From assembly GCF_900172235.1 (NCBI RefSeq), contig NZ_FWFQ01000024.1, forward strand, positions 1 to 54,307: a stretch of DNA of 54,307 bases. The letters run 5' to 3'. Positions 38,386 to 51,149 of this stretch are shown in pieces. The notes beneath the pieces are model-generated. The model was given only the letters and a program-made list of their open reading frames with translations. It did not search any database and was not told where the DNA came from. The position numbers and the translations under genes were made by a program. Source of the stretch: Pseudoruegeria aquimaris. Lineage in GTDB: Bacteria; Pseudomonadota; Alphaproteobacteria; Rhodobacterales; Rhodobacteraceae. How positions within the stretch are numbered: position 1 is the first letter of the stretch; every line of letters begins with the position of its first letter.

Positions 38386-40713
38386 TCAGTCGGCGGTGAG
38401 CAACGGCGGTTTGCGCGAGGACAGCTGGCGCGCCTCGGGCGATTCGAACTGAAGGTCGATCTTGCCGTCCTTCACCGCCACCTTGACGTTGCCGCCCTTG
38501 GAGAGCTTGCCGAAGAGCAGTTCCTCGGCCAGCGGCTTCTTGATGTGCTCCTGGATCACGCGGCCCAGCGGGCGGGCGCCCATCTTGTCGTCGTAGCCTT
38601 CCTCGGCGAGCCATTCGGCGGCCGGTTTTGTCAGCTCGATCGTGACGTTGCGATCCAGAAGCTGGGCTTCCAGTTGCAGCACGAATTTCTCGACGACCTG
38701 CAGGATCACCTCCTTGCCGAGCGGCGCGAAGGAGACCACCGCGTCCAGGCGGTTGCGGAACTCCGGCGTGAAGGTGCGCTCGATGGCGGCGGTATCCTCG
38801 CCCTCGCGGCGATCCCGGCCGAAACCGATGGCGGCCTTGGCCTGTTCCGCCGCGCCGGCGTTGGAGGTCATGATCAGGATCACGTTTCGGAAATCCACCG
38901 TGCGGCCGTTGTGATCGGTCAGCTGGCCGTGATCCATCACCTGCAGCAGGATGTTGTAGACATCCGGGTGCGCCTTCTCGATCTCATCGAGCAGAAGCAC
39001 GCAATGCGGGTGCTGATCCACGCCGTCGGTGAGCAGGCCGCCCTGATCGAAGCCGACGTAGCCCGGCGGTGCGCCGATCAGGCGGGAGACCGCGTGTTTC
39101 TCCATGTATTCGGACATGTCGAAGCGCAGAAGCTCCACCCCGAGCGTATCGGCAAGCTGCTTGGCGACCTCCGTCTTGCCCACGCCCGTGGGCCCGGCGA
39201 AGAGGTAGTTGCCGATCGGCTTCTCGGGCTCGCGCAGGCCGGCGCGGGCCAGCTTGATGGCGCTGGCCAGCGATTCGATGGCCTTGTCCTGCCCGAAGAC
39301 CACGCGCTTGAGCGTGTTCTCGAGATCCTTGAGCACCTCGGCATCGTCCTTGGAGACGTTCTTCGGAGGGATGCGCGCGATCTTGGCGACGACATCCTCG
39401 ATCTCCTTCACGCCGATCGTCTTGCGGCGCTTGCTTTCGGCCACCAGATGCTGCGCGGCGCCGGCTTCATCGATCACGTCGATGGCCTTGTCGGGCAGTT
39501 TGCGATCGGTGATGTAGCGCGCCGACAATTCTACCGCGGTGCGGATCGCATCGTTGGTGTAGCGGATGTCGTGGTGCTCCTCGAAGTGGGGCTTGAGCCC
39601 CTTCAGGATCTTCACGGCATCTTCGACGGTCGGCTCGTTCACGTCGATCTTCTGGAACCGGCGCGAGAGGGCGCGGTCTTTCTCGAAGTGCTGGCGGAAC
39701 TCCTTGTAGGTGGTGGAGCCCATGCAGCGAAGCTTGCCGCCCTGGAGGGCCGGCTTGAGCAGGTTGGAGGCGTCCATCGCGCCGCCGGAGGTGGCGCCGG
39801 CGCCGATCACCGTGTGGATCTCGTCGATGAAGAGCACCGCATCGGGGTGTTCCTCAAGCTCCGTCACCACGGCTTTCAGGCGCTCCTCGAAATCGCCCCG
39901 GTAGCGGGTGCCCGCGAGCAGCGCGCCCATGTCGAGCGAGTAGATCGTGGCGGAAGAGAGCACCTCGGGCGTCTGGCCTTCGACGATCTTCTTGGCGAGG
40001 CCTTCGGCGATGGCCGTCTTGCCCACGCCGGGATCACCCACCAGAAGCGGGTTGTTCTTGCGGCGGCGGCACAGCACCTGGATGCAGCGCTCCACCTCGT
40101 GGTCGCGGCCGATCAGCGGATCCACCTCGCCCTTGCGAGCCTTCTCGTTGAGATCCACGCAGTATTTGCCGAGCGCGCTTTCCTTCTGCTCGCCGGCGTC
40201 TTCCACCGCCTGGGTGGCCTCTTCGTCCATGTCGTCGGCGCCGGTGACGGGGCGGGTCTCCCCGAACTCGGGGTTCTTGGCGACGCCGTGGGCGATGTAG
40301 TTCACCGCGTCATAGCGCGTCATGTCCTGCTCTTGCAGGAAGTAGGCGGCGTTGGACTCGCGCTCCGCGAAGATCGCCACAAGCACGTTGGCCCCCGTCA
40401 CCTCGGTGCGGCCGGAGGATTGCACGTGGATCGCGGCCCGCTGGATCACGCGCTGGAAGGCGGCCGTGGGCACGGCTTCGCTGCCCTCGATGTCGGTGAT
40501 CAGGGTGGAGAGATCGTCGTCGATGAAATCTTCCAGCGTGGCACGGAGCTGCGCGAGATCAACGTTGCAGGCCCGCATGACCTTTACGGAGTCGGGCTCA
40601 TCGGTCAGGGCCAGCAAGAGGTGTTCGAGCGTGGCCAGCTCGTGTTTTCGCGCATTGGCAATCGCCAGCGCATTGTGGATTGCTGCTTCGAGAGATTTGG
40701 AAAATGACGGCAT
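38386..40713 (-). CDS. clpA: ATP-dependent Clp protease ATP-binding subunit ClpA
   Basis: A 775-residue AAA+ unfoldase that feeds substrates to ClpP. An N-terminal Clp_N repeat domain (residues 1-140) is followed by D1 with Walker A GDPGVGKT and Walker B VLFIDEIHT, then D2 with GPTGVGKT and LLLDEIEKAHPDV. The IGF-loop that docks ClpP is seen as IGFGRD (in AIGFGRDRRE). There is no long ClpB-type middle coiled coil. No clpS lies upstream, where gloB sits instead. Confidence 0.97.
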   Translation of the reverse strand: MPSFSKSLEAAIHNALAIANARKHELATLEHLLLALTDEPDSVKVMRACNVDLAQLRATLEDFIDDDLSTLITDIEGSEAVPTAAFQRVIQRAAIHVQSSGRTEVTGANVLVAIFAERESNAAYFLQEQDMTRYDAVNYIAHGVAKNPEFGETRPVTGADDMDEEATQAVEDAGEQKESALGKYCVDLNEKARKGEVDPLIGRDHEVERCIQVLCRRRKNNPLLVGDPGVGKTAIAEGLAKKIVEGQTPEVLSSATIYSLDMGALLAGTRYRGDFEERLKAVVTELEEHPDAVLFIDEIHTVIGAGATSGGAMDASNLLKPALQGGKLRCMGSTTYKEFRQHFEKDRALSRRFQKIDVNEPTVEDAVKILKGLKPHFEEHHDIRYTNDAIRTAVELSARYITDRKLPDKAIDVIDEAGAAQHLVAESKRRKTIGVKEIEDVVAKIARIPPKNVSKDDAEVLKDLENTLKRVVFGQDKAIESLASAIKLARAGLREPEKPIGNYLFAGPTGVGKTEVAKQLADTLGVELLRFDMSEYMEKHAVSRLIGAPPGYVGFDQGGLLTDGVDQHPHCVLLLDEIEKAHPDVYNILLQVMDHGQLTDHNGRTVDFRNVILIMTSNAGAAEQAKAAIGFGRDRREGEDTAAIERTFTPEFRNRLDAVVSFAPLGKEVILQVVEKFVLQLEAQLLDRNVTIELTKPAAEWLAEEGYDDKMGARPLGRVIQEHIKKPLAEELLFGKLSKGGNVKVAVKDGKIDLQFESPEARQLSSRKPPLLTAD

Positions 40714-41054
40714 TCCACTTTCCTTTCGTGCCTTCTGAGGACTGAAGCACCCGTTTGGATGCGGCCCCTATGAGATTAGAGTTCGGTTTTCTGGCGCACT
40801 CTTCAAGGCCAAAATCCGAAACTTGCGTTTTTGTGACAGTTTTTGCAGCGCTTCGTTACGATCCCGCTAAGCAAAGCGGCGCTGCCCGGCGAAAGCCGCC
40901 GCGGGGCGCCCGAATGTCGGGCGAACATGGGCCGCGGCGCGGCCCGGGCGGGAGGCCCCGGCGATGGCTCGAACCATGCAGATAGGGGCTCTGCGCGCCT
41001 GTTTTAAGACCCTGGCCGCGCTGGGCGCCCGGCGGGTCGTGCCGCCTGCGGCTC
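40714..41054. other. Gene-free region upstream of clpA
   Basis: 341 bp between the clpA start and the gloB stop, both on the minus strand. It should hold the clpA promoter. TCTAAT near 40781 on the minus strand resembles a -10 box but has no well-spaced -35, and a CTTGAA further up is not at heat-shock promoter spacing. A frame at 40755-40985 (plus) is basic, low in family resemblance and probably not a gene. Several short GC-rich hairpins are present. Confidence 0.5.
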
Positions 41055-41822
41055 CTAGAAGCCGTTGCGGGCTTCGCGCACCGCGGTGAAGACGGCGAGA
41101 TCGCTTCCCTCTGGCAGGCCGGCCCCGGCCTTCACGGCGGGCACATGGGCGCGCAGGAAGGGATTCGTGGCGCGTTCCTCGGCCAGGGTGCTCGGAACCG
41201 TCGGCTCCTCCCGCGAACGGGCTTCGGTGATCCGGGCCATGCGGGCCTGAAGCTCGGGGTTTCCCGGTTCGATCGTGATCGCGAAGCGGGCGTTGTGGGC
41301 GGTATATTCATGGCCGGAATAGACGCGCGTCTCCCCCGGCAGGGCGGCGAGCTTGCCAAGGCTGGCCATCATCATCTCCGGCGTGCCCTCGAACAGGCGG
41401 CCGCAGCCCATCGCCATCAGGCTGTCGGCGGTGAAGAGCGCGGCGCTGGCGGGGAAATGGAAGGCGATGTGGCCGATCGTGTGGCCCGACACGTCGAACA
41501 CGTGCATCTCTTCACCGAGCAGCGGCACCGTGTCGCCATCCGACAGCGCGTGATCGAGCGCGGGAAGCCGCTCCGCATCGGCCTTGGCCCCCCAGACCTG
41601 AGGCGAAAACGCCTCGCGCAGCTCGGCCAGCCCGTCCACGTGATCCCAATGGTGGTGGGTGAGAAGCACGTGATCCAGCCCCCAGCCGCGCTCGTCCAGC
41701 GCCACGCGGATCGGATCCGCCTCCGGCGCGTCCACCAGCGCGGTTGCGCCGGTTTCGGCCTCGTGCAGCAGGTAGGCGTAGTTGTCGGACAGGCAGGGGA
41801 TTGTAACGATCTCAAGAGGCAT
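41055..41822 (-). CDS. gloB: Hydroxyacylglutathione hydrolase (glyoxalase II)
   Basis: A 255-residue metallo-beta-lactamase-fold enzyme that hydrolyses S-D-lactoylglutathione, the last step of methylglyoxal removal. [12 protein letters not shown] is the usual start, [10 protein letters not shown] is the HxHxDH binuclear metal site, [29 protein letters not shown] and VYSGHEYT hold the other ligands. The C-terminal part has [15 protein letters not shown], typical of GloB. The ATG is at 41822. It is divergent from a methyltransferase gene, as often in Rhodobacteraceae. Confidence 0.96.
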   Translation of the reverse strand: MPLEIVTIPCLSDNYAYLLHEAETGATALVDAPEADPIRVALDERGWGLDHVLLTHHHWDHVDGLAELREAFSPQVWGAKADAERLPALDHALSDGDTVPLLGEEMHVFDVSGHTIGHIAFHFPASAALFTADSLMAMGCGRLFEGTPEMMMASLGKLAALPGETRVYSGHEYTAHNARFAITIEPGNPELQARMARITEARSREEPTVPSTLAEERATNPFLRAHVPAVKAGAGLPEGSDLAVFTAVREARNGF

Positions 41823-41884
41823 GGTTTTTCCGTTGCTCTTCGGTATGCTCACCTCGACTGTTGCCGATCCAGAGGCGCCTTGCA

Positions 41885-42631
41885 ATGCACTTGGATGTGC
41901 TGGACCTGAAGAATTTCTACTACCGCAGCGCGCTGGGCCGGGTGGCCCAGAAGGCGGTGCGCGACCAGGTCGTGCGGCTCTGGCCCGAGGCCAAGGGGCA
42001 GACGGTGGCCGGCTTCGGATTCGCGGTGCCGCTGCTGCGCCCCTACCTGGCCGACGCGCGCCGGGTGATCGGGCTGATGCCGGGGCCGCAGGGCGTGATG
42101 AGCTGGCCCGCCGGCATGAAGAACGTGGCCCTCCTCTGCGACGAGACCCACTGGCCGCTGGAAACCGGCTCGGTGGACAAGCTGGTGCTGATGCACGGGC
42201 TGGAGACCTGCGAAACCCCGGCCACGCTGCTTGAGGAATGCTGGCGCGTTCTCGGGCCTGGCGGGCGGATGATCGTGATCGTGCCCAACCGGGCCGGGCT
42301 CTGGGCGCGGCGGGACGCCACCCCCTTCGGCTTCGGGCGCCCCTATAGCCTCGGCCAGCTTGAGGCCCAGCTCAAGGCGCACAGTTTCGAGGCCGAGCGC
42401 CACGTGGCCGCGCTCTACGCGCTGCCCTCGCACCGGCGGTTCTGGCTCAAGACCGGGCCGATCTGGGAATCGACGGGCCGGCGCTTCGCCGGGGTGCTGG
42501 CCGGCGGGGTGTTCATGGTCGAAGCCTCCAAGCAGATGTACAGGCCGCGGCGCTCGGGCATTCCCGAAACCGTGCGCAAACCCCTGCGTCTGCTGGACGG
42601 GATCGCCCAGCCCGGCGTCGAGCCGATCTGA
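41885..42631 (+). CDS. SAM-dependent methyltransferase
   Basis: A 248-residue class I methyltransferase. [20 protein letters not shown] is a conserved start. [15 protein letters not shown] stands where the glycine-rich SAM loop (GxGxG) should be and is weak, but [20 protein letters not shown] and [20 protein letters not shown] fit motif post-I to III. The substrate is unknown. It is divergent from gloB over 62 bp, an arrangement I recall as common in this family of bacteria. Confidence 0.85.
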   Translation: MHLDVLDLKNFYYRSALGRVAQKAVRDQVVRLWPEAKGQTVAGFGFAVPLLRPYLADARRVIGLMPGPQGVMSWPAGMKNVALLCDETHWPLETGSVDKLVLMHGLETCETPATLLEECWRVLGPGGRMIVIVPNRAGLWARRDATPFGFGRPYSLGQLEAQLKAHSFEAERHVAALYALPSHRRFWLKTGPIWESTGRRFAGVLAGGVFMVEASKQMYRPRRSGIPETVRKPLRLLDGIAQPGVEPI

Positions 42632-42921
42632 AGGCGGTCAGGGCGGGGCGGGGATTCGCCCCGCGCGGCCCGGTCCAGTGCCGATCCGGCGCCCTGGACG
42701 TGCGGTCGGGACAATTGGACGCGCTTCAGCGCTAACAATGCCCGTTGACCTCATTTTATTGCTTGGCACTGTCAAAAACCCGCTCTCTCCGCTGTTGCGA
42801 GGATACATTACCTCTGCTACACCCACGCCGATTTTGACGCATGTGCGAGCATGCGCTCCTCAGCCTGCCCTGTCCGCGGCCCTCGCGGAACCCCGGGGCT
42901 CAAGACATCGGAAGGGTGGAC
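42632..42921 (+). promoter_or_regulatory. Upstream region of the atp operon
   Basis: 290 bp without a gene. A GC-rich hairpin (gcggggcg...cgccccgc) at 42650-42666 may close the methyltransferase transcript. The A/T-rich core near 42750-42830 is the likely promoter zone: TTGACC (42753-42758) and TTGCGA with TACACC 17 bp on are possible -35/-10 elements, none convincing. The leader after that would be about 95 nt or more before the GTG start. Confidence 0.45.
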
Positions 42922-43481
42922 GTGTCCGAACCAGCTTCGATCTCCTCCGGCATCGCCTCGCGCTACGCGACAGCGGTGTTCGATCTGGCCAAAGAGGCCG
43001 GTAAACTCCCTGAATTCGAGTCCAACATCGCGGACTTGGAATCAGCCCTTCAGGACAGCGCGGACCTGCGCGACCTGATCTCTTCTCCTCTCTACAGCCG
43101 CGAACAGCAGGAAGCAGCCATCACGGCCGTTGCCAAGGCAATGGACCTGCGCCCGAACCTGCAGAACGCGCTTGGCCTGATGGCCCGGAAGCGCCGCCTG
43201 TTCGTGCTGCCGCAGTTCATCGCCGCACTGAAGGCGCTGATCGCGGAAGAGAAAGGTGAGGTCACGGCGGATGTCGTGGCAGCCAAGAAGCTGACGAAAG
43301 CTCAGGAAGAGGCCCTTGCGAAGGCCCTGAAAGAGACCGTCGGCAAAGACGTGAACCTGAATGTCGCCGTCGACAGCTCGCTGATCGGTGGCCTCGTTGT
43401 GAAAGTGGGCTCCAAGATGATCGACACGTCGATCCGCTCGAAGCTCAACCAGCTCCAGAATTCCATGAAAGAGGTCGGATA

Positions 43482-43482
<1 letters not shown>
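42922..43482 (+). CDS. atpH: F1 ATP synthase subunit delta
   Basis: A 186-residue stator subunit linking F1 to the b subunits. [20 protein letters not shown] is the usual start, [20 protein letters not shown] lies in the helical domain, and the C-terminal block has [19 protein letters not shown]-like [20 protein letters not shown]. The start is GTG, with ggaaggg six to twelve bases upstream. The stop overlaps atpA (TAATG). Confidence 0.96.
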
Positions 43483-45020
<1,538 letters not shown>

Positions 45021-45040
45021 GGCCCTGTTAGGACAAGCTT

Positions 45041-45910
45041 ATGCCCAGTCTTAAGGACCTCAAAAACAGGATCGAAAGCGTCAAGTCGACGCGGAAGATC
45101 ACCAAGGCCATGCAAATGGTCGCGGCGGCCAAGCTCCGCCGTGCCCAGGAGGCGGCGGAAGCCGGACGGCCTTATGCAGAGCGGATGAATGCCGTTCTGA
45201 ACGGACTGGCGGCCTCGGTCGGCAGTTCGGACAGCGCACCGAAGCTGCTTGCGGGCACGGGCTCCGATCAGACCCACCTCCTGGTGGTGATGACCGCGGA
45301 GCGCGGCCTCTGCGGCGGCTTCAACTCCTCGATTGCCAAGCTGGCGCGCACCAAGGCCCAGGAGCTTCTGGCGCAAGGCAAGACGGTCAAGATCCTGACC
45401 GTCGGCAAGAAGGGGCGGGAGCAGCTGAAGCGCGATCTCGGCGAGCATCTCGTCGGGCACGTGGACCTGAGCGAAGTGAAATCGGTGGGCTACGCCAATG
45501 CCGCCGAGATCGCCGGCCAGATCCTGAAGCGGTTCGATGAGGGCGAGTTCGATGTCGCCACCATCTTCTACAACCGCTTCGAAAGCGTGATCAGCCAGGT
45601 GCCGACGGCGCAGCAGATCATCCCGGCCACCTTCGAGGAGGCCGCCGAAGAAAGCACGCTCTACGATTACGAGCCCAGCGAGGAAGGCATCCTTGCCGAC
45701 CTGCTGCCGCGCGGCGTGGCCACCGCCATCTTCTCGGCCCTGCTCGAGAACGGCGCCTCCGAACAGGGCGCCCGGATGTCGGCCATGGACAACGCCACCC
45801 GCAACGCGGGCGAAATGATCGACAAGCTGACGATCGAGTTCAACCGCTCGCGTCAGGCCGTGATCACCAACGAGCTTATCGAAATCATCTCGGGCGCCGA
45901 GGCGCTCTAA
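45041..45910 (+). CDS. atpG: F1 ATP synthase subunit gamma
   Basis: The 289-residue central rotor shaft. [20 protein letters not shown] is the N-terminal coiled coil, [14 protein letters not shown] the middle signature, and [20 protein letters not shown] with [20 protein letters not shown] the C-terminal coiled coil that turns inside the alpha3-beta3 ring. Confidence 0.99.
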   Translation: MPSLKDLKNRIESVKSTRKITKAMQMVAAAKLRRAQEAAEAGRPYAERMNAVLNGLAASVGSSDSAPKLLAGTGSDQTHLLVVMTAERGLCGGFNSSIAKLARTKAQELLAQGKTVKILTVGKKGREQLKRDLGEHLVGHVDLSEVKSVGYANAAEIAGQILKRFDEGEFDVATIFYNRFESVISQVPTAQQIIPATFEEAAEESTLYDYEPSEEGILADLLPRGVATAIFSALLENGASEQGARMSAMDNATRNAGEMIDKLTIEFNRSRQAVITNELIEIISGAEAL

Positions 45911-47353
<1,443 letters not shown>

Positions 47354-47363
47354 GGAGTAGCCA

Positions 47364-47756
47364 ATGGCTGAGACCATGCAATTCGATCTGGTGTCGCCCG
47401 AGCGGAGCCTCGCTTCGCTCGCCGCGACGGAAGTCCAGATCCCTGGCGCCGATGGCGACATGACGGCGATGCCGGGTCACAGCCCGGTCATCACCAGCCT
47501 GCGCCCCGGTGTCGTTCGGATCAAGACGGCCGAAGGCGAAAAGGATTTCGTCGTGACCTCCGGCTTCGCCGAGATCACCGCGACCTCCGTTTCCGTGATC
47601 GCCGAGCGTGCCCACCCGGGCACCGAGGTGACGAAAGCGGATCTGGAAGACGTGCTGACGGAAGCCCGCGCCAAGGCCGAAGCGGCCGTGGAAGACAAGG
47701 ACGGGGCGGAGAAATTCGTGGCCGATCTCGTCGCCCTCATGGACGCGATGGACTGA
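47364..47756 (+). CDS. atpC: F1 ATP synthase subunit epsilon
   Basis: A 130-residue subunit. The N-terminal beta-sandwich ([37 protein letters not shown]) and the C-terminal helical hairpin ([20 protein letters not shown]) are present. Last gene of the operon; taaggag precedes the ATG. The F0 genes are elsewhere, as usual for alphaproteobacteria. Confidence 0.97.
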   Translation: MAETMQFDLVSPERSLASLAATEVQIPGADGDMTAMPGHSPVITSLRPGVVRIKTAEGEKDFVVTSGFAEITATSVSVIAERAHPGTEVTKADLEDVLTEARAKAEAAVEDKDGAEKFVADLVALMDAMD

Positions 47757-47790
47757 TTTTCCGGGCCCCTGGCCCCAGAGATTTCGGGAA

Positions 47791-47825
47791 GGCCCTGCCA
47801 CGCGGCGGGGCCTTTTCTTTTTTTC
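47791..47825 (+). terminator. Rho-independent terminator of the atp operon
   Basis: ggccctgcc / ggcggggcc stem with one G-U pair, acgc loop, then ttttctttttttc. It lies 35 bp after the atpC stop. Confidence 0.92.
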
Positions 47826-47882
47826 ATCTTTTTTCGGCGTTTTTCTGTTTTACGCCAATGGCAAGGCAATCGAAGAACGAGA

Positions 47883-48233
47883 ATGCGGAAATTCAATACC
47901 CATACCCTCGGGATCGCACAGGGCTCCATCGTCCTGTTTTCCGACTATCAGCATGACGGTGTGATGTGGACGGGCAAGGGCGCCCGCGAGTTTCGCCACG
48001 TGGTGACCTTCGACGAGCCGTTTCTTGCGCCGCCGATGGTGCAGGTGGGCATCTCGATGTTCGATTTCGACCGAGAGACCAACCAGCGCGCCGATATCTC
48101 CGCCGAGCTGATCACCCGCGAGGGCTTTGCCATCGTGTTCCGCACGTGGAACGACACGCGCGTGGCGCGGATCCGGGCGGACTGGACGGCCTTCGGCGAG
48201 GTCCACAGCGAGGATGACTGGGTGATCGAATAG
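47883..48233 (+). CDS. H-type lectin domain protein
   Basis: A 116-residue protein made almost wholly of one H-type lectin domain: REFRHVVTFDEPFLAPPMVQ, VGISMFDFDRETNQRADISA and GFAIVFRTWNDTRVARIRAD fit the Helix pomatia agglutinin-like pattern (N-acetylgalactosamine binding in animals). No signal peptide is seen. The gene is often behind the atp operon in Rhodobacteraceae as far as I recall. The role is unknown. It has its own leader, and a bidirectional terminator follows. Confidence 0.85.
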   Translation: MRKFNTHTLGIAQGSIVLFSDYQHDGVMWTGKGAREFRHVVTFDEPFLAPPMVQVGISMFDFDRETNQRADISAELITREGFAIVFRTWNDTRVARIRADWTAFGEVHSEDDWVIE

Positions 48234-48263
48234 GCCCGGCCACACCCCGGCACCGATACGAAA

Positions 48264-48297
48264 AACCCCGCCTCGAAAGGGCGGGGTTCGTGTTTTT
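48264..48297. terminator. Bidirectional terminator between lectin gene and prs
   Basis: aaccccgcc / ggcggggtt 9-bp stem with a 7-base loop. There are A residues on the left and a T run on the right, so it works for the plus-strand lectin gene and the minus-strand prs gene. Confidence 0.88.
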
Positions 48298-48316
48298 GCC
48301 AAGGGCCGGTGCGGCG

Positions 48317-49336
48317 TCAGTCTTGCGTGTAGAGGCCTTCGTAGATGGGGCCGAGGGTCTGCAGATCGAAGAGCGAGGAGACCGAGGTGCCGTTCCAGGT
48401 GTTCAGGATCGCCTGGGCGAAGATCGGCGCCGTGGGCACGATGCGGATGTTTTCGGCCTGTTTCACGGCGGGCGTGGCTTCGATGGTGTCGGTGATCACG
48501 AGGCTCTTCATCACCGAGTTGGAGATGCGGCCGACGGCCGGCCCCGAGAGCACGCCGTGGGTGATGTAGCTGTGCACTTCCTTGGCGCCTTGCTCCATCA
48601 GGTGCTCGGCGGCCTTGCAGAGGGTGCCGGCGGTGTCGCAGAGGTCGTCCACGATCAGGCAGACCTTGTCCTTCACGTCGCCGATCACGGTCATCTCGGC
48701 CACTTCACCGGGTTTCTCGCGGCGCTTGTCGACGATGGAGAGCGGGCTGTCGATCCGCTTGGCCAGTTCGCGGGCACGGGCCACGCCACCCACGTCGGGA
48801 GAGACGACCATCAGCTCGTCCATCCGATCCTTGAAGTGGTGGGCGATGTCGAGGGCGAAGATCGGGGAGGCGTAGAGGTTGTCCACGGGGATGTCGAAGA
48901 AGCCCTGGATCTGGGTGGCGTGCAGATCCATCGTCAGCACCCGTTCGACGCCGGCTTCCACCAGCATGTTGGCCACGAGCTTGGCGGTGATCGGCGTGCG
49001 GGCCTTGGTGCGGCGATCCTGGCGGGCGTAGCCGAAGTAGGGGATCACGGCGGTGATGCGTCCCGCCGAGGAGCGGCGCAGCGCATCGGCGATGATCAGC
49101 AGCTCCATCAGGTTGTCGTTGGCGGGGTTGGAGGTCGGCTGGATGATGAACATGTCCTCGCCGCGGACGTTCTCGAAGACCTCGACGAAGATCTCGCCGT
49201 CGTTGAACCGTTCCACCCGCGCATCCACGAGGCCCACGTTCATGCCCCGGTGCATCGACATGCGGCGCGCAACGGCCTTGGCGAGGGATTTGTTGGCGTT
49301 GCCGGCGATCAGCTTCGGCTCGTTGTTTGTACGCAT
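48317..49336 (-). CDS. prs: Ribose-phosphate pyrophosphokinase
   Basis: A 339-residue enzyme making PRPP from ribose 5-phosphate and ATP for purine, pyrimidine, His, Trp and NAD synthesis. [40 protein letters not shown] (flexible ATP loop), [18 protein letters not shown] and the PRPP-binding loop [11 protein letters not shown] are intact. The ATG at 49336 begins [19 protein letters not shown]; the frame upstream is not family-like. About 20 residues longer than E. coli Prs, as usual in this group. Confidence 0.98.
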   Translation of the reverse strand: MRTNNEPKLIAGNANKSLAKAVARRMSMHRGMNVGLVDARVERFNDGEIFVEVFENVRGEDMFIIQPTSNPANDNLMELLIIADALRRSSAGRITAVIPYFGYARQDRRTKARTPITAKLVANMLVEAGVERVLTMDLHATQIQGFFDIPVDNLYASPIFALDIAHHFKDRMDELMVVSPDVGGVARARELAKRIDSPLSIVDKRREKPGEVAEMTVIGDVKDKVCLIVDDLCDTAGTLCKAAEHLMEQGAKEVHSYITHGVLSGPAVGRISNSVMKSLVITDTIEATPAVKQAENIRIVPTAPIFAQAILNTWNGTSVSSLFDLQTLGPIYEGLYTQD

Positions 49337-49450
49337 TTGGGCAGCTCTCTTTCGACAGGTTCCGGCTGGGCGTGACGGATTCGTGAGTTTGACACCGCTT
49401 ACCACCCCGCTAGGCTCTTGCAAAGTTTGGAAGGCCGGGAAGGGGCTGCA

Positions 49451-50047
49451 ATGGCACGAATCGACTACTATTTCGCGACGGTTTCACCCTATACCTACAT
49501 CGCCGGCACCCGGCCGGAGGAGATCGCCGCCCGCCACGGGGCCGAGATCGCCTACAAGCCGCTGGACATCATGGCGCTTTTCGCCCGCACCGGCGGCACG
49601 CCGCCCAAGGATCGCCACCCGTCGCGGCAGGAATACAGGTTGCAGGAGCTGCGCCGCCAGGCGGCGAAGAACGGGATGCCGATCAACCTGCACCCCGCCC
49701 ATTGGCCCACCAACCCCGCGCCCTCCTCCTATGCCTTCATCGCCGCGCAGAAGGCCGGCGGCGGCGACCTGGGGGCTCTGGTGGCCGCCTTCACCCGCGC
49801 CTGCTGGGCCGAGGAGCGCAACATCGCCGATGAAGGCGTGATCCGGGAGTGCCTCGCCGCCGCCGGCTTCGCCCCCGATCTCGCCAATGCCGGGATGCTG
49901 GAGGCGGCCGAAACCTACAGCCGCAACCTTGAGGAGGCGGTGGAAGCCGGGGTCTTCGGTGCGCCGTTCTACATCGTGGGCGATGAGCGTTTCTGGGGGC
50001 AGGACCGGCTTGCCGATCTCGACGCCCATCTCGCCAGCCTCGGCTAG
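49451..50047 (+). CDS. 2-hydroxychromene-2-carboxylate isomerase family (DsbA-like)
   Basis: A 198-residue thioredoxin-fold protein of the NahD/kappa-GST family. [19 protein letters not shown] holds the active-site Ser12 with no CxxC, and the glutathione-binding [20 protein letters not shown] is typical. The family is best known in naphthalene breakdown, but most chromosomal members have unknown substrates. The ATG at 49451 is chosen; gaaggggctgca precedes it. It converges on the threonine aldolase gene across a palindromic element. Confidence 0.85.
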   Translation: MARIDYYFATVSPYTYIAGTRPEEIAARHGAEIAYKPLDIMALFARTGGTPPKDRHPSRQEYRLQELRRQAAKNGMPINLHPAHWPTNPAPSSYAFIAAQKAGGGDLGALVAAFTRACWAEERNIADEGVIRECLAAAGFAPDLANAGMLEAAETYSRNLEEAVEAGVFGAPFYIVGDERFWGQDRLADLDAHLASLG

Positions 50048-50062
50048 GGCAGGAAGGGGAGG

Positions 50063-50106
50063 GCCGGGGCTCTGCCCCGGACCCCGAGATATTTTCAGAA
50101 CAAAGT
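50063..50106 (-). repeat. Dispersed palindromic element, copy 2
   Basis: The reverse complement of this stretch reads actttgttc, an A-rich run, atatctcggggtc, then the hairpin ccggggc-aga-gccccgg. It is the same order as copy 1 at 31799-31844 with a few changes and one base less in each hairpin arm. It lies between two convergent genes (HCCA isomerase stop at 50047, threonine aldolase stop at 50115). Confidence 0.8.
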
Positions 50107-50114
50107 GGGCCGTT

Positions 50115-51149
50115 TCAGCCCTGTTGCAGCAGGGCGAGGAAGCGGTCGATCTCGGTGTCGGGCAGGGACCAATCCGTCACGAAACGGGCGGTGACGGTGC
50201 CGTCGGCGGCCTCGATGGCGCTGTAGACGGCGCCGGCCTCCTGCAGGTGGGCGTGCAGCGCGGGGGTGAGCCGGGCGAAGATCATGTTCACCTCGGGGCG
50301 GTGCGTGAGCGCGATCTCTGGGCAGGCCCGCAGGCCGTCGGCGAGGCGCGCGGCTTTCGCATTGGCTGCGCGGGCGGTGTGTAGCCAGAGATCTTCGTGC
50401 AGGTAGGCCAGCATCTGGGCCGCGAGGTAGCGGTGCTTCGAAAAGAGATGCGCGGCGCGCTTGCGGCGCAGGGCGATTTCCCATTCCCTGGCGGGATCGA
50501 AGAAGACGACGGCCTCGACCCCGAGCAGGCCGTTCTTGGTGCCGCCGAAGCTCACGGCGTCGATGCCGGCTTTCCACGTCATCTCGGCCGGGGTGCAGCC
50601 GAGCGCGGCGCAGGCGTTGGCGAAGCGGGCGCCGTCCATGTGGACGGGCAGCCCGTGGGCGCGGGCGGTGGCGGCGAGGGCCTCGATCTGGCCAAGCGTG
50701 TAGAGGGTGCCGCGTTCGGTGGCCTGCGTGAGGGTCAGGGCGGCGGGCTGGGGCACGTGCACGTCGCCCCGCGGGCGGCGGCGCAGCGCGGCTTCCAGCG
50801 CCTCGGGGGTGATCCTTGCGTCGGTGGTGTCCACCGGGCTCAGCTTCGCGCCGCCGGAGAAGAACTCGGGCGCGTTGCACTCGTCTTCTTCGACATGGGC
50901 GAGATCGGCGCAGAAGGCCGTGCCCCAGGGCGGGGTGAGCGCGGCCAGGCACAGCGCGTTGGCGGCGGTGCCGGTGGCCACGAGGTGCACGCTGGCCTCG
51001 GGGGCCTCGAAGAGCGCGCGGATGGCCCGGGCCGCCTGTTCGGAGAGATCATCGTTGCCATAGGGGCGGGCGTGGCCCTCGTTGGCGGCCAGCAGCGCCT
51101 CCATCACCTTCGGGTGGGCGGGGCCGGCGTTGTCGGAGGCGAAGAACAT
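50115..51149 (-). CDS. ltaE: Low-specificity L-threonine aldolase
   Basis: A 344-residue PLP enzyme that splits threonine to glycine and acetaldehyde. FASDNAGPAHPKVMEALLAA is the usual start, GTAANALCLAAL the cofactor site, HMDGARFANACAALG the Asp under the pyridine ring, and SFGGTKNGLLG the PLP-binding Lys. It is an aldolase of the LtaE type, not serine hydroxymethyltransferase. The ATG at 51149 overlaps the stop of the upstream YcgN gene. Confidence 0.93.
   Translation of the reverse strand: MFFASDNAGPAHPKVMEALLAANEGHARPYGNDDLSEQAARAIRALFEAPEASVHLVATGTAANALCLAALTPPWGTAFCADLAHVEEDECNAPEFFSGGAKLSPVDTTDARITPEALEAALRRRPRGDVHVPQPAALTLTQATERGTLYTLGQIEALAATARAHGLPVHMDGARFANACAALGCTPAEMTWKAGIDAVSFGGTKNGLLGVEAVVFFDPAREWEIALRRKRAAHLFSKHRYLAAQMLAYLHEDLWLHTARAANAKAARLADGLRACPEIALTHRPEVNMIFARLTPALHAHLQEAGAVYSAIEAADGTVTARFVTDWSLPDTEIDRFLALLQQG

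Noticed and set aside
37990-40707. 905-codon open frame on the plus strand antisense to clpA
   Set aside because: Mirror of ClpA codons; low stop density in GC-rich DNA explains it.
40714-40830. Heat-shock (RpoH) promoter for clpA
   Set aside because: CTTGAA is present on the minus strand but no matching -10 lies at the right distance.
40755-40985. 76-residue plus-strand frame upstream of clpA
   Set aside because: Arg/Pro/Gly-rich composition, no ribosome binding site and no recognisable domain.
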